Shown: one piece after another, positions 9,185 through 18,485 of the stretch
How positions within the stretch are numbered: position 1 is the stretch's first letter
How the letters are laid out: every line of letters begins with the position of its first letter
DNA from: Gammaproteobacteria bacterium
GTDB lineage: Bacteria; Pseudomonadota; Gammaproteobacteria; DSM-16500
Direction: 5' to 3'
Assembly: GCA_021156085.1 (NCBI GenBank)
Contig: JAJNBC010000006.1
Span: forward strand, 1 to 64,000
DNA: 64,000 nucleotides
Notes under the pieces: model-generated
What the model was told of the DNA's origin: nothing
Seen by the model: only the letters and a program-made list of their open reading frames with translations
Databases searched by the model: none
Position numbers and translations under genes: made by a program

Positions 9185-9625
9185 ATGTACCTAAATACGC
9201 TACAACCCGCGCCAGGTGCAAAGACGCCAGCTAAAAGATTAGGTCGTGGGATAGGGTCTGGTAAAGGTAAAACTTCGGGTAGGGGCCATAAGGGTCAAAG
9301 AGCCCGTGCAGGCGGATACCATAAAGTAGGTTTTGAAGGCGGACAAATGCCCATGCAGCGCCGTATACCTAAATCGGGTTTTCGCTCACAGAAAGCCTTG
9401 GTAAGGGCAGAAGTGCGCTTATCAGATTTAAGTAAAATTATGACAGATATAGTTGACCTCATCGCATTAAAAGAAGCAGGCCTTATAAATAAAAATATCC
9501 AGTTCGCTAAAATAATTATGGCAGGTGAATTGAAAGATAAGAAAGCTTTTACTATAAAGGGCATTGGAGTGACTGGGGCGGTGCGCAAGATTATTGAAGC
9601 AATGGGCGGAAAGGTTGAGGTTTAG
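9185..9625 (+). CDS. rplO: 50S ribosomal protein L15
   Basis: L15 is a late assembly protein. The true start is ATG 9185 ([20 protein letters not shown]), one base after the rpmD stop; upstream in-frame sequence overlaps rpmD and is not conserved. The glycine-rich basic stretch [20 protein letters not shown] is diagnostic. The product is 146 residues and abuts secY directly. Confidence 0.96.
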   Translation: MYLNTLQPAPGAKTPAKRLGRGIGSGKGKTSGRGHKGQRARAGGYHKVGFEGGQMPMQRRIPKSGFRSQKALVRAEVRLSDLSKIMTDIVDLIALKEAGLINKNIQFAKIIMAGELKDKKAFTIKGIGVTGAVRKIIEAMGGKVEV

Positions 9626-10954
9626 ATGGCAACAAATAATCGAGGTATAAATACTGCCAAAGCGGGCATAGCAGATTTAAAACGTCGTTTATTGTTTGTG
9701 TTATTTGCTATTCTTGTGTTTCGCATAGGGTCCTATATACCTGTGCCTGGGTTAAATCCCCAACGCTTACAAGAATTATTTAATGCGCAACAGAATAACA
9801 TTATTGGTTTGTTTAACATGTTTTCAGGTGGAGCCCTGATGCGGTTTAGTTTATTTGCGCTAGGAATTATGCCGTATATTTCTGCATCCATTATTATGCA
9901 GCTACTGACATTAGTTTCACCGCAGCTTTCAGAGTTACGTAAAGAGGGTGAGTCAGGTCAGCATAAAATTAATAAATATACGCGTTATGGGACATTGATC
10001 TTATCTATGTTTCAGGCAGCAGGCATAGCAAAAATGTTAGCAGCCCATGGTATTGCTCTTGATCCTGGCTTTTCTTTTTATTTTATTACTACCCTTACTT
10101 TGGTTACAGGAACATTATTTTTAATGTGGCTAGGAGAACAGGTTACGGAACGGGGCATAGGTAATGGTATCTCGCTCATTATTTTTGCGGGAATTGTAGC
10201 TGGCTTACCTTCTGCTATGGGTAGAACATTGGAGCAAGTAAGAGAAGGACAATTACAAATTGTAGTTTTGCTTTTAATTATTGCTGCGGTAGCTATCGTA
10301 GTAGGAATTGTGGTTTTTATAGAACGTGGACAGCGCAGGATCACGATCAATTATGCACGTCGTATGCAAGGAGGTAGCGTCTATTCTGCAAAAAGTAGCC
10401 ATCTTCCTTTAAAAATTAATATGGCTGGCGTTATTCCGCCTATTTTTGCTTCAAGTATTATCTTGCTTCCCGCAACGCTTGCCCAATGGTTTGGACATGG
10501 GAAAGGGATGGAGTGGCTGGGGGCTATAGGGGTAGCCCTACAAAATGGACAGCCTTTGCATATGCTGATATTTGCAATAGCGATTATATTTTTCTGTTTC
10601 CTATACACGGCCATGCTGTTTAATCCTCGTGATACAGCCGATAACTTGAAGAAATCGGGTGCATTTATCCCTGGCATCCGGCCCGGCGAACATACGGCTA
10701 ATTATATTGATAAAGTAATGACTCGTCTCACTTTGACCGGCTCAATTTATGTTACTTTAGTATGTTTATTGCCTGAAATGATGATATTGACTTGGAATGT
10801 ACCTTTTTATTTTGGAGGAACATCATTGTTAATTATTGTGGTTGTTGTAATGGATTTTATGGCTCAAGTGCAAGCACACATTATGTCGTACCAATATGAG
10901 TCACTTTTAAAAAAGACAAATGTACGAGGTGGGGGTTTAGGGTTATTGCGTTAA
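9626..10954 (+). CDS. secY: Preprotein translocase subunit SecY
   Basis: SecY is the channel of the Sec translocon in the inner membrane, working with SecE, SecG and SecA. The 442-residue sequence shows ten hydrophobic segments, the N-terminal [20 protein letters not shown], the plug region [20 protein letters not shown], the cytoplasmic loop [11 protein letters not shown] and the conserved [11 protein letters not shown]. The ATG follows the rplO stop with no gap, typical of spc operon organisation. Confidence 0.98.
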   Translation: MATNNRGINTAKAGIADLKRRLLFVLFAILVFRIGSYIPVPGLNPQRLQELFNAQQNNIIGLFNMFSGGALMRFSLFALGIMPYISASIIMQLLTLVSPQLSELRKEGESGQHKINKYTRYGTLILSMFQAAGIAKMLAAHGIALDPGFSFYFITTLTLVTGTLFLMWLGEQVTERGIGNGISLIIFAGIVAGLPSAMGRTLEQVREGQLQIVVLLLIIAAVAIVVGIVVFIERGQRRITINYARRMQGGSVYSAKSSHLPLKINMAGVIPPIFASSIILLPATLAQWFGHGKGMEWLGAIGVALQNGQPLHMLIFAIAIIFFCFLYTAMLFNPRDTADNLKKSGAFIPGIRPGEHTANYIDKVMTRLTLTGSIYVTLVCLLPEMMILTWNVPFYFGGTSLLIIVVVVMDFMAQVQAHIMSYQYESLLKKTNVRGGGLGLLR

Positions 10955-10966
10955 TTGGGGTGTTAT

Positions 10967-11080
10967 ATGAAAGTAGGTGCATCGGTAAAGAAAATGTGTC
11001 GCAACTGTAAAATTGTACGTAGAAACCGTGTAATTAGAGTGATATGCAAAGAGAAGAAGCATAAACAGAAGCAAGGTTAG
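10967..11080 (+). CDS. rpmJ: 50S ribosomal protein L36
   Basis: A 37-residue [22 protein letters not shown]..., ending [10 protein letters not shown]. It matches L36, with the zinc-ribbon ligands C11, C14, C27 and H32 of the zinc-binding form. It lies 12 bases after secY, where L36 is found in gammaproteobacteria, and marks the end of the spc part. Confidence 0.96.
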   Translation: MKVGASVKKMCRNCKIVRRNRVIRVICKEKKHKQKQG

Positions 11081-11100
11081 TGAATTAATGCATTACTGTA

Positions 11101-11152
11101 TTGCTTTTTTATCAGTGGGACATTAAACTGACCGCCATTTTGAATTAGGCGG
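11101..11152 (+). promoter_or_regulatory. Candidate alpha-operon promoter and hairpin before rpsM
   Basis: In the 105-base gap, TTGCTT (11101-11106) and TAAACT (11124-11129) are 17 bases apart and could form a weak promoter. Just after, CCGCC (11132-11136) can pair with GGCGG (11148-11152), giving a leader hairpin. In E. coli the alpha operon leader is the S4 repression site; whether this folds into the S4 pseudoknot cannot be judged by eye. Confidence 0.35.
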
Positions 11153-11185
11153 ATATTGATATTAGTAAGTAGTAGGAGTATTTAA

Positions 11186-11542
11186 ATGGCAGCCCGTATT
11201 GCAGGCGTAAACATACCGGTACAGAAACACATCGTCATTGGCCTTACTGCCATTTATGGTATTGGTCGTAAGCGAGCAATGGCTATTTGTACCTCAGCAA
11301 AAGTTAATCCAGAAGTGAAAGGAAAGGATCTCTCAGAAGTTGAATTAGAAAGTTTACGTAGTGAAATACTTAAATTTAAAGTTGAAGGCGATTTGCGTCG
11401 CGATGTTTCCATGAATATTAAGCGTCTTATCGAGCTAGGTTCATATCGGGGCTCAAGACATCGTCGTGGATTACCAGTGCGGGGGCAACGTACACGTACC
11501 AATGCACGCACGCGTAAAGGCAAGCGCAAAGGTAAAATATAA
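11186..11542 (+). CDS. rpsM: 30S ribosomal protein S13
   Basis: S13 bridges the subunits and contacts the P-site tRNA. The 118-residue sequence has [29 protein letters not shown] (named by ends), the helix-two-turn-helix region and the basic tail [27 protein letters not shown] lies eight bases before the ATG. First gene of the alpha cluster. Confidence 0.97.
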   Translation: MAARIAGVNIPVQKHIVIGLTAIYGIGRKRAMAICTSAKVNPEVKGKDLSEVELESLRSEILKFKVEGDLRRDVSMNIKRLIELGSYRGSRHRRGLPVRGQRTRTNARTRKGKRKGKI

Positions 11543-11593
11543 TAGTAGATAGGTAGTGGGATAATTGTAAGCAATTTAGGAAATTATATTCAA

Positions 11594-12106
11594 ATGACAG
11601 AGCATCAAGCAAAAGAAGCCAAAACAGCTACTAAAGCATCTGTTGAGGTTGATGGAGACCAGAATACCGAATTACAAACAACGGCTTCTGCTAGTGGCAC
11701 ACCGGGTTCAGCTGCGGGTGTATCATCCCCGAAAGCGCGCAAGAAAGCTAAGAAAGTTATTTTTGATGGGATTGCGAATATTCTTGCTTCCTTTAATAAC
11801 ACAATGGTTACTATTACAGACGTTCAAGGTGCTACGTTAGCATGGTCCAGTGCAGCGAGCTGTGGGTACCGTGGATCCCGTAAATCTACACCTTATGCGG
11901 CAGGTGAAGCCGGGCTTAAAGCTGCATCCATAGTAATGGAAAAATTTGGGATGAAAAACGTACATGTAAAAGTAAAAGGCCCTGGTCCTGGCAGAGAGTC
12001 GGCAATTAGATCATTACATACAGCAGGATTAAAGGTTTTATCAATTACAGATGTAACAGGCATACCCTTTAATGGTTGCCGGGATCCTAAAAAGCGTCGA
12101 GTATAG
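11594..12106 (+). CDS. rpsK: 30S ribosomal protein S11 with a 40-residue N-terminal extension
   Basis: S11 is a platform protein near the Shine-Dalgarno cleft. Residues 47-170 ([24 protein letters not shown] to [11 protein letters not shown], named by ends) are an ordinary S11. Residues 1 to about 42 are extra: an acidic, Ala/Thr/Ser/Gly-rich stretch ([20 protein letters not shown] and onward) with no counterpart in E. coli S11, which is 129 residues. No alternative start just before the conserved core is evident, so the extension is probably translated. Codon use of the extension looks like its surroundings. Confidence 0.95.
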   Translation: MTEHQAKEAKTATKASVEVDGDQNTELQTTASASGTPGSAAGVSSPKARKKAKKVIFDGIANILASFNNTMVTITDVQGATLAWSSAASCGYRGSRKSTPYAAGEAGLKAASIVMEKFGMKNVHVKVKGPGPGRESAIRSLHTAGLKVLSITDVTGIPFNGCRDPKKRRV

Positions 12107-12128
12107 CAATAAGGGTAGGAGAAAATGA

Positions 12129-12761
12129 ATGGCTAGTCATCGTAGCCCGCGGGCTAAACGTAGGTGCAAATATTCACGTAGGGATAAGGCAGATCTTTCG
12201 CTAACTAGCGGAGTGCGTTCCTTAGACTCAAAATGTAAATTAGATACTGCGCCGGGTGTGCATGGGGCAAGACGCGGTCGTGAAACAGAATATGGGTTGC
12301 AATTGCGTGAAAAACAGAAGGCACGTCGTACCTATGGTGTGATGGAACGTCAGTTTGTTAATTATTTTAAGAAAGCAGCTCGTTTAAAAGGTTCTACTGG
12401 TGAAAATCTACTCAAGCTTTTAGAAAGTAGGTTGGATAACGTAGTTTATAAAATGGGATTTGCAGCAACCCGAGCTATGGCAAGGCAGTTAGTTAATCAT
12501 TGTGCTATCTTGGTCAATGGAGATGTAGTTAATATACCTTCTTACACTGTGGTAGCTGGTGATACGATTAGTCTTAAAGAGAGTGCTAAGCATCAGCTAC
12601 GTATTCAGAATGCGCTTGCATTAGCACAAGCTAGACAGAGCTGCAGTTGGTTGGAGGTGGATGGGACAGAATTCAAAGGCATTTTTAAACAAATGCCAGA
12701 GAGAACTGACTTACCTCCTGATATTAATGAGAAGCTCATTGTTGAGCTTTATTCCAAATAA
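12129..12761 (+). CDS. rpsD: 30S ribosomal protein S4
   Basis: S4 initiates 30S assembly and in E. coli represses the alpha operon. The 210-residue product contains [40 protein letters not shown] and the S4 RNA-binding domain [20 protein letters not shown] followed by [13 protein letters not shown]. The N-terminal cysteine cluster of the zinc-type S4 is absent. Ends with the family [11 protein letters not shown]. Confidence 0.97.
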   Translation: MASHRSPRAKRRCKYSRRDKADLSLTSGVRSLDSKCKLDTAPGVHGARRGRETEYGLQLREKQKARRTYGVMERQFVNYFKKAARLKGSTGENLLKLLESRLDNVVYKMGFAATRAMARQLVNHCAILVNGDVVNIPSYTVVAGDTISLKESAKHQLRIQNALALAQARQSCSWLEVDGTEFKGIFKQMPERTDLPPDINEKLIVELYSK

Positions 12762-12786
12762 TGATGGAATTTTATGAGGTTATTTC

Positions 12787-13788
12787 ATGTTAAGGCAAAA
12801 TAATCCATACGAGTTTTTGACTCCGCGAGAAATTGTTGTTGAGGCAGTAACGCCGTTTCATGCCAGAGTCACGTTGGAACCGCTCGAATTAGGTTTTGCA
12901 AATACGTTGGGGACGACATTGCGAAGAATATTGCTTTCCTCGATGCCGGGCGCTGCTATTGTAAAAGTGAAAATCGATAAGGTGTTACATGAGTTTGGTA
13001 CTCTGGTCGGGGTACGCGAAGATGTAACAGAGATTCTCTTAAACCTTAAGAAAGTTGCTATTAAATTGATGGGTCGTGAAGAAGTAACCCTAAAACTAAA
13101 TAAAAAAGGTCCTGGGCCAGTTTTAGCAGGTGATATTGAATCAGAACATGATACACAAATTGTTAATCCTGATCTGGTTATTGCTCATCTCAATGAAGCC
13201 GGCACGCTTAATATGACCCTTACTGTGCAATTAGGCCGTGGTTATCAAACAGCTTCCATTCAAAGTCTTGATGAAGCTAATGAAGAAAAGGTTTCAGTGG
13301 GCGTTTTAAATTTGGATGCCAGTTTTAGTCCTGTACGTCGAGTTTCTTATTCGGTGGAAAATGCTCGAGTGGAACAGCGTACTAATTTAGACAAATTAGT
13401 TATCGATCTGGAAACAAATGGAACTTTAGATCCAGAAGAAGCCATACGTCGAGCCGCGACTATTTTACAACAGCAATTAGCGCCTTTTGTAGATTTAAAA
13501 TCATCGCCTACCTTAAAAGAAAGCAGCGATCAACAATCCGTTAATCCTCTTTTTATGCGTCCGGTCGATGATCTTGAATTAACAGTACGTTCGGCTAATT
13601 GTTTGAAAGCGGAAAGCATTTTTTATATTGGCGACTTAGTGCAGCGCACTGAGGCAGACTTATTAAAAACGCCTAATTTAGGCAAAAAATCGCTGACGGA
13701 AATTAAGAATGTATTGGCTACCCATGAACTTTCCTTGGGGATGCGGTTAGAGCATTGGCAATCAATTCATCATAAAGATAAAGAGTAG
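12787..13788 (+). CDS. rpoA: RNA polymerase alpha subunit
   Basis: Alpha dimerises to start RNA polymerase assembly and contacts activators and UP elements. The 333-residue product has the N-terminal domain ([33 protein letters not shown], and [14 protein letters not shown]), a linker, and the C-terminal domain beginning near residue 258 ([37 protein letters not shown]). Normal length, between rpsD and rplQ as in most gammaproteobacteria. Confidence 0.98.
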   Translation: MLRQNNPYEFLTPREIVVEAVTPFHARVTLEPLELGFANTLGTTLRRILLSSMPGAAIVKVKIDKVLHEFGTLVGVREDVTEILLNLKKVAIKLMGREEVTLKLNKKGPGPVLAGDIESEHDTQIVNPDLVIAHLNEAGTLNMTLTVQLGRGYQTASIQSLDEANEEKVSVGVLNLDASFSPVRRVSYSVENARVEQRTNLDKLVIDLETNGTLDPEEAIRRAATILQQQLAPFVDLKSSPTLKESSDQQSVNPLFMRPVDDLELTVRSANCLKAESIFYIGDLVQRTEADLLKTPNLGKKSLTEIKNVLATHELSLGMRLEHWQSIHHKDKE

Positions 13789-13799
13789 GAAGGTTTTTT

Positions 13800-14180
13800 A
13801 TGCGTCATCGGCATAGTGGTAGGTATTTTGGTCGTAACAGCAGTCATCGCAAAGCCATGTTTAAAAATATGATGGTTTCATTGTTAAAACATGAATTCAT
13901 TACGACAACCGTAGCTAAGGCAAAAGAATTAAGAGGTTATATTGAGCCTTTGATTACAATGGCTAAAGCGGATAGCGTACATCATCGTCGTCTCGCTTTT
14001 GCGCGGTTACGGGATAGGGAGATGGTGACTAAATTATTTAATGAGCTGGCTCCTCACTTTAAAACACGTCCTGGTGGTTATCTGCGTGTGTTAAAATGTG
14101 GTTACCGTAAAGGCGATGCGGCTCCTATGGCAATCATTGAGTTAGTTGGGCGGGAAAAATCATCAGAGGCTGCTGCTTAG
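13800..14180 (+). CDS. rplQ: 50S ribosomal protein L17
   Basis: The 126-residue product starts [20 protein letters not shown] and contains [20 protein letters not shown] and [20 protein letters not shown], all L17 signatures. It closes the ribosomal cluster, 11 bases after rpoA. Confidence 0.97.
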   Translation: MRHRHSGRYFGRNSSHRKAMFKNMMVSLLKHEFITTTVAKAKELRGYIEPLITMAKADSVHHRRLAFARLRDREMVTKLFNELAPHFKTRPGGYLRVLKCGYRKGDAAPMAIIELVGREKSSEAAA

Positions 14181-14284
14181 CTTAATATACCTGCTGTTAA
14201 TGCTAGCCTTTGTTCTGCGCTTACCGTTGTTATCTGGAATGAAGGCAGGGGTCACTGCTTGACAAACCTCGAATAAATACAACT

Positions 14285-15358
14285 ATGCGTGATAGTAGTA
14301 AAGATCATCACTTCCTTGCCCAAGCTTTAGATTTGGCCCAAATTCGCCGCGGTTTTTGTTCACCCAATCCGTCTGTGGGTGCAATTGTTACCTTTGAAGA
14401 TAAAATCTTGGCAACAGGTTATCATTTTGCTTGTGGCTCTCCTCATGCTGAAGTAGATGCTTTACAAAAATTATCGATGAAGGCTGAAGGGGCTACACTG
14501 TATGTGACTTTGGAGCCGTGTTGTTATTTTGGGAAAACGCCTCCGTGTGTTGATGTTGTTGTCCAAGCAGGCATACAACGTGTAGTGTATGGTTATTGCG
14601 ATCCTAATCCTAAAGTAGCGGGCCAGGGCAGGTTAATGCTTGAAGAAAGGGGCATTCCCTGCGAATTTATTCCTCTTCCCGAAATAACCGATTTCTATGC
14701 TAGTTATCATCATTGGCAAAAAAAGAAGGAGCCCTTTATTACAGCAAAAATTGCTTTAAGCTTAGATGGTAAAATTGCTGGTAAATCAGGGGAGCCTATC
14801 CAAATTACTGGCGGTGCACTTCAAGCCTTTACTCACGCATCTCGTAAAATTTCCGATGCAATTTTAACAACCGCTAAAACTATTTTACATGACGATCCTC
14901 AATTAAACGCGCGTCTTCCCCATGAAATTATTGCTAAACCCATTTATATATTGGATAGTGAGCTAACCCTTCCTTTAAGAGCAACAGTATTTAAGACAGC
15001 TAAATCCCTGACTGTTTTTCATGATAAAAAGGCTAATTTAGAGCGTCAGCAACCCTTTATTGATTTAGGAGTGCGCTGCATTGGAGTGGATAAATATGCG
15101 CATGGCTTGGATTTGAATCAAGTTATTCAATCTATAGGCCACGATGGAATCCATGATCTTTGGGTAGAAGCAGGCGGCCACTGTTTTTCTGCTTTCGTAA
15201 AACAAGGGCTTGTGCAAAGAGCTTTTATTTATGTGGCATTGTGCTGGGTAGGTGATGGCCAATTTGCATTTGGAAAAGATTTTTTCTTTGATCTAGATGC
15301 TAGTTATATTCGGTGGCAGCAATTTGGAAGGGATGCATTATGTGAGATTCGTTGGTAA
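14285..15358 (+). CDS. ribD: Bifunctional riboflavin biosynthesis deaminase/reductase RibD
   Basis: RibD catalyses steps two and three of riboflavin synthesis: deamination of diaminohydroxyphosphoribosylaminopyrimidine, then reduction of the side chain with NADPH. The N-terminal deaminase has the zinc set H54-A-E56, C79 and C88 (LEPCCYFGKTPPC). The reductase domain starts near residue 150 (ITAKIALSLDGKIAGKSGE). Length of 357 is normal. It lies 55 bases before ribH; ribBA and ribE are not nearby. No FMN riboswitch is visible. A TTGACA at 14260-14265 has no proper -10 partner before the ATG. Confidence 0.95.
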   Translation: MRDSSKDHHFLAQALDLAQIRRGFCSPNPSVGAIVTFEDKILATGYHFACGSPHAEVDALQKLSMKAEGATLYVTLEPCCYFGKTPPCVDVVVQAGIQRVVYGYCDPNPKVAGQGRLMLEERGIPCEFIPLPEITDFYASYHHWQKKKEPFITAKIALSLDGKIAGKSGEPIQITGGALQAFTHASRKISDAILTTAKTILHDDPQLNARLPHEIIAKPIYILDSELTLPLRATVFKTAKSLTVFHDKKANLERQQPFIDLGVRCIGVDKYAHGLDLNQVIQSIGHDGIHDLWVEAGGHCFSAFVKQGLVQRAFIYVALCWVGDGQFAFGKDFFFDLDASYIRWQQFGRDALCEIRW

Positions 15359-15413
15359 ACTAAGGTTAGTTTTTATGATATTCTCTGTCGACTCAATTTA
15401 AAAAGGACAGAGA

Positions 15414-15875
15414 ATGCAGATCTTAGATGTTCAAAACCCTCAAGTTTGTTTCAATGTTGCTATTGTTATTAGCCGTTTCAATCGAGATATTACGCAAAAA
15501 TTATATGAAGGTGCTATTCAAAGATTAGAGGAATTAGATTTTAATACGCAGCAAGTCACTCTTGTGTGGGTGCCTGGGGCAATTGAGATTCCTATTACAG
15601 CTCAGCGATTGGCACAAACGAATAAATTTGAAGCTATTATTTGTTTAGGTGCAGTTATTCGGGGTGAAACCAAGCACTTTGATTATGTTTGCCAACAAGT
15701 CAGTCAAGGTTGTCAGCAAGTCTCTCTTACTCAAAATATTCCCCTTATTTTTGGGATATTGACCGTTGAAAACGAAGAGCAAGCCCTTGATAGAGTGGGG
15801 GGTAAACACGGCCACTTAGGCTGCTCGGCTATTGATAGCGCAATTGAACTTATTTCCGTTCTACGCCAAATATAG
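15414..15875 (+). CDS. ribH: 6,7-dimethyl-8-ribityllumazine synthase
   Basis: RibH condenses the RibD-pathway pyrimidine with dihydroxybutanone phosphate to form lumazine; it assembles into pentamers or icosahedra. The 153-residue product shows VAIVISRFNRDITQKL, WVPGAIEIP and ICLGAVIRGETKHFDYV, with the catalytic histidine in KHFDYV. AAAGGACAGAGA precedes the ATG. It follows ribD; nusB, a frequent downstream partner, is not present here. Confidence 0.96.
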   Translation: MQILDVQNPQVCFNVAIVISRFNRDITQKLYEGAIQRLEELDFNTQQVTLVWVPGAIEIPITAQRLAQTNKFEAIICLGAVIRGETKHFDYVCQQVSQGCQQVSLTQNIPLIFGILTVENEEQALDRVGGKHGHLGCSAIDSAIELISVLRQI

Positions 15876-15884
15876 GAGAAAAAA

Positions 15885-16367
15885 ATGCCCTCATTTGATG
15901 TTGTTTCCAAGGTAGATCATCATGAAGTCACCAATGCGATAGACCAAGCCAATCGTGAAATTAATACCCGCTTTGACCTCAAAGGAACAAATACGCGCGT
16001 GGAATTATCTAAAAATACTATCACCTTAATTGCTCCCGCTGATTTTCAATTAAAGCAACTTGATGAGATTTTGAGAAATAAATTAGCAAAACGCAATGTG
16101 GATACACGTTCCCTTGATTATAAAACCCCCGAAATTAAATTAAATGAAGCAAGACAAGTGATTGAGGTGAAGCAAGGATTAGATACCGAAGCAGCGAAAA
16201 AGATCGTAAAAAGTATCAAAGAAGCTAATCTAAAAGTGCAAACTACCATTCAAGGCGAGCAAGTGAGAGTGACTGGGAAAAAAAGAGATGATTTACAAGC
16301 TGTCATCGCTTATTTACGCGACGCCAAATTAAACTTATCATTACAATTTGAAAACTTTAGGGATTAA
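15885..16367 (+). CDS. yajQ: YajQ family nucleotide-binding protein
   Basis: A 160-residue protein with MPSFDVVSKVDHHEVTNAID, EINTRFDLKGT and a C-terminal VRVTGKKRDDLQAVIAYLRD: the complete two-domain YajQ (DUF520) fold. Family members bind nucleotides; in Xanthomonas a YajQ protein binds cyclic di-GMP and acts with a transcription factor, but that role need not hold here. Gap to ribH is nine bases. Confidence 0.93.
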   Translation: MPSFDVVSKVDHHEVTNAIDQANREINTRFDLKGTNTRVELSKNTITLIAPADFQLKQLDEILRNKLAKRNVDTRSLDYKTPEIKLNEARQVIEVKQGLDTEAAKKIVKSIKEANLKVQTTIQGEQVRVTGKKRDDLQAVIAYLRDAKLNLSLQFENFRD

Positions 16368-16372
16368 TCACG

Positions 16373-17086
16373 ATGATAACAAGTAGCGCGAGAGTAGAAA
16401 AAGCGTGCCTTCAGTTTAAAGCCAGTTTCTTGCCTATTACTGTTTTGCAAATTACTTGCTACGATTGGGAAGGGATTGAGCAGCAATTACTAGATACTGT
16501 ACACAATGCTCCGCCTTTTTTTATTAATTTACCGGTTATCATTGACTTAGATAAAATTAAAACATTAGGCACTTTAAACTTTATAAAATTAAAAGAGATT
16601 TTATTAACAAATAAAATGACTCTTATTGGCATACGTGGTGGTAGTGATGAGCAACATCTAGCCGCAGCCATGGTAGGGCTACCTATTTTGATAGCAGGCA
16701 AATCGAGTGCTCCAGAAGCGGTCCAGCAGCCTAAGCAGAAAGAAGATTCTGCTGTTCGTTTAACCAAGCTCGTTACCACACCTATTCGGTCTGGTATGCA
16801 AGTGTATGCTAAAGAGAGCGATTTAATTGTCACTGCTGCCGTAAGTCAGGGTGCAGAGCTATTAGCAGATGGAAATATACATATTTATGGCCCATTACGT
16901 GGTAGAGTATTAGCGGGTGTGCAGGGTAATTTGCAATCGCGGATTTTTTGTCGGGCCCTGGATGCAGAGCTGGTATCCATAGCGGGTTATTACCTCACAA
17001 AAGAAGATATGCTCCAGTCACCCACGGGGGACGGCATGAGGCAAATTTATCTAGAAAATGAGCAAATTCGTATTGAAATTTTATAA
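16373..17086 (+). CDS. minC: Septum site-determining protein MinC
   Basis: MinC inhibits FtsZ assembly away from midcell when recruited to the membrane by MinD. The 237-residue protein has the N-terminal FtsZ-binding domain, a Lys/Glu/Gln linker around residues 105-125, and the C-terminal beta-helix with QGAELLADGNIHIYGPLRGR, the MinD-interacting and dimerisation domain. It is five bases from yajQ and 25 bases before minD, in the usual minCDE order. Confidence 0.95.
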   Translation: MITSSARVEKACLQFKASFLPITVLQITCYDWEGIEQQLLDTVHNAPPFFINLPVIIDLDKIKTLGTLNFIKLKEILLTNKMTLIGIRGGSDEQHLAAAMVGLPILIAGKSSAPEAVQQPKQKEDSAVRLTKLVTTPIRSGMQVYAKESDLIVTAAVSQGAELLADGNIHIYGPLRGRVLAGVQGNLQSRIFCRALDAELVSIAGYYLTKEDMLQSPTGDGMRQIYLENEQIRIEIL

Positions 17087-17111
17087 CTAATGTCAGTTTA
17101 AGGAATTCACT

Positions 17112-17936
17112 GTGGCAAAAATTATTGTAATCACATCGGGTAAAGGAGGCGTTGGTAAGACGACGACCAGTGCTTCATTCGCTGTAGGCTTAGCTAGTCG
17201 GGGCTATAAGACAGCAGTTATCGATTTTGATATCGGTTTGCGTAACCTAGATTTAATTATGGGTTGTGAACGTCGTGTGGTTTATGATTTTGTAAATGTG
17301 ATACGCAACGAAGCCAATTTAAATCAGGCATTAATTCGTGATAAACACATTAGAGATTTATTTATTCTGCCGGCTTCACAAACACGTGATAAAGATGCAC
17401 TGACCTTAGAAGGTGTTTCTACGGTGCTTGAAGAATTATCCAAGACATTTGATTATATTGTCTGCGATTCTCCTGCCGGTATAGAGCGTGGTGCACAACT
17501 GGCAATGTATTTTGCCGATAGCGCCATTGTTGTAACCAATCCTGAAGTATCTTCTGTGCGCGATTCGGATCGTATGCTCGGTATGCTCTCTAGCAAAACT
17601 AAGCGGGCAGAGGAAGGACGGGACCCCTTAACAGAGCATTTATTATTAACACGTTATTCTCCTAAGCGGGTTGCTCGAGGTGATATGTTGAGTTTATCTG
17701 ATGTAAATGAAATTTTAGCTATTCCTTTATTAGGCGTTATTCCGGAGTCCCAAGCTGTTCTTCGTGCCTCAAATTCAGGTGACCCAGTTATTTTGGATAA
17801 AGAAAGTGATGCCGGCCAAGCTTATCTTGACGCGGTCGCCCGTTTCTTAGGTGAAAATGTACCGCATCGTTTTATAGAAGAAAAAGGTAATTGGCTAAAA
17901 CGTTTGCTTCGCTTCAAGGAGAAAGAAATCTCATGA
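17112..17936 (+). CDS. minD: Septum site-determining ATPase MinD
   Basis: MinD is the membrane-cycling ATPase that carries MinC and responds to MinE. The deviant Walker A GKGGVGKTTT is at residues 10-19, FDIGLRNLDLIMG follows at about 39, and CDSPAGIERGA is the switch II region. The C-terminus (NWLKRLLRFKEKE) is the expected amphipathic membrane-targeting helix. Its stop overlaps the minE start (ATGA). Confidence 0.97.
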   Translation: MAKIIVITSGKGGVGKTTTSASFAVGLASRGYKTAVIDFDIGLRNLDLIMGCERRVVYDFVNVIRNEANLNQALIRDKHIRDLFILPASQTRDKDALTLEGVSTVLEELSKTFDYIVCDSPAGIERGAQLAMYFADSAIVVTNPEVSSVRDSDRMLGMLSSKTKRAEEGRDPLTEHLLLTRYSPKRVARGDMLSLSDVNEILAIPLLGVIPESQAVLRASNSGDPVILDKESDAGQAYLDAVARFLGENVPHRFIEEKGNWLKRLLRFKEKEIS

Positions 17937-18205
17937 GCCTATCCAATAAAATCTCAAAGATTCTTGATTATTTTCAGCGTCCTGAAAAGACTTCGCGGTG
18001 TGCAAAAGAACGTTTGCAAATCATTATTGCCCATGAACGGGGATCTCATAATAAGCCGGATTATTTAGCTGCGCTACAACAAGACTTGCTGAATGTCATT
18101 ACGAAATATGTGGCAATAGATAGAGAAGCTGTTAAGGTAGAGTTGGAGCGCAAAGAAGGTTTCTCTGTACTAGAATTAAATGTAACTTTGCCAAATTTAG
18201 AGTAG
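17933..18205 (+). CDS. minE: Cell division topological specificity factor MinE
   Basis: MinE stimulates MinD ATPase and sets the pole-to-pole oscillation. The 90-residue product is complete: an N-terminal membrane/MinD-binding part, CAKERLQIIIAHERG, and the dimerisation domain with LQQDLLNVITKYV. ATG 17933 overlaps the minD stop; AAGGAGAAAG upstream is the ribosome-binding site. The gene ends the min operon. Confidence 0.96.
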   Translation: MSLSNKISKILDYFQRPEKTSRCAKERLQIIIAHERGSHNKPDYLAALQQDLLNVITKYVAIDREAVKVELERKEGFSVLELNVTLPNLE

Positions 18206-18207
18206 GT

Positions 18208-18245
18208 TTTAAGTGATATTGATAAGATAACCTTAAATTTTTCTA
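18208..18245 (+). terminator. Weak candidate terminator after minE
   Basis: TTTAAG (18208-18213) can pair with CTTAAA (18232-18237), followed by TTTTTCT. The stem has only six A/T-rich pairs and a long loop, so it would be a poor intrinsic terminator. It sits directly after the minE stop. Confidence 0.3.
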
Positions 18246-18305
18246 CTCTTGAGCTCGCTATAACTGACATACGCTTAGTTTCTTGTAGGAAAATACCCCT
18301 AGTTA

Positions 18306-18334
18306 GTGTAGAAAATATCGGATAATTTCTATAC
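18306..18334 (+). promoter_or_regulatory. Inverted repeat upstream of the candidate small RNA
   Basis: TAGAAA (18309-18314) and TTTCTA (18326-18331) are exact inverted arms; with flanking bases the pairing extends from 18306 to 18334 with one wobble and one internal mismatch. A TTCTTAAGAA palindrome follows at 18341-18350. The arms resemble the AGAA/TTCT halves of the reported Legionella LetA binding sequence, but the spacing differs, so any link to LetA/GacA is speculative. Confidence 0.35.
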
Positions 18335-18470
18335 CGTTATTTCTTAAGAATAGGGTTAATAAAATTATAATACGTTGTTTAAATAGGGATTTTTATTTTA
18401 TCCGCGAGGCCCACTGAGGGAAGATCTCCCTAACAATGGGTATTTATTCACTATTTTTGTTTTGTAAGGC

Positions 18471-18479
18471 TGCTATATT
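18471..18479 (+). promoter_or_regulatory. Extended -10 promoter of the candidate small RNA
   Basis: TGCTATATT is an extended -10 element: TG, one base, then TATATT at 18474-18479. There is no good -35, which extended -10 promoters can tolerate. Transcription would start near 18486, just before the first GGA hairpin. Confidence 0.55.
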
Positions 18480-18485
18480 GTCCGT

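Noticed and set aside
14181-14284. FMN riboswitch before ribD
   Set aside because: The 104-base gap is too short and shows none of the conserved FMN aptamer segments.
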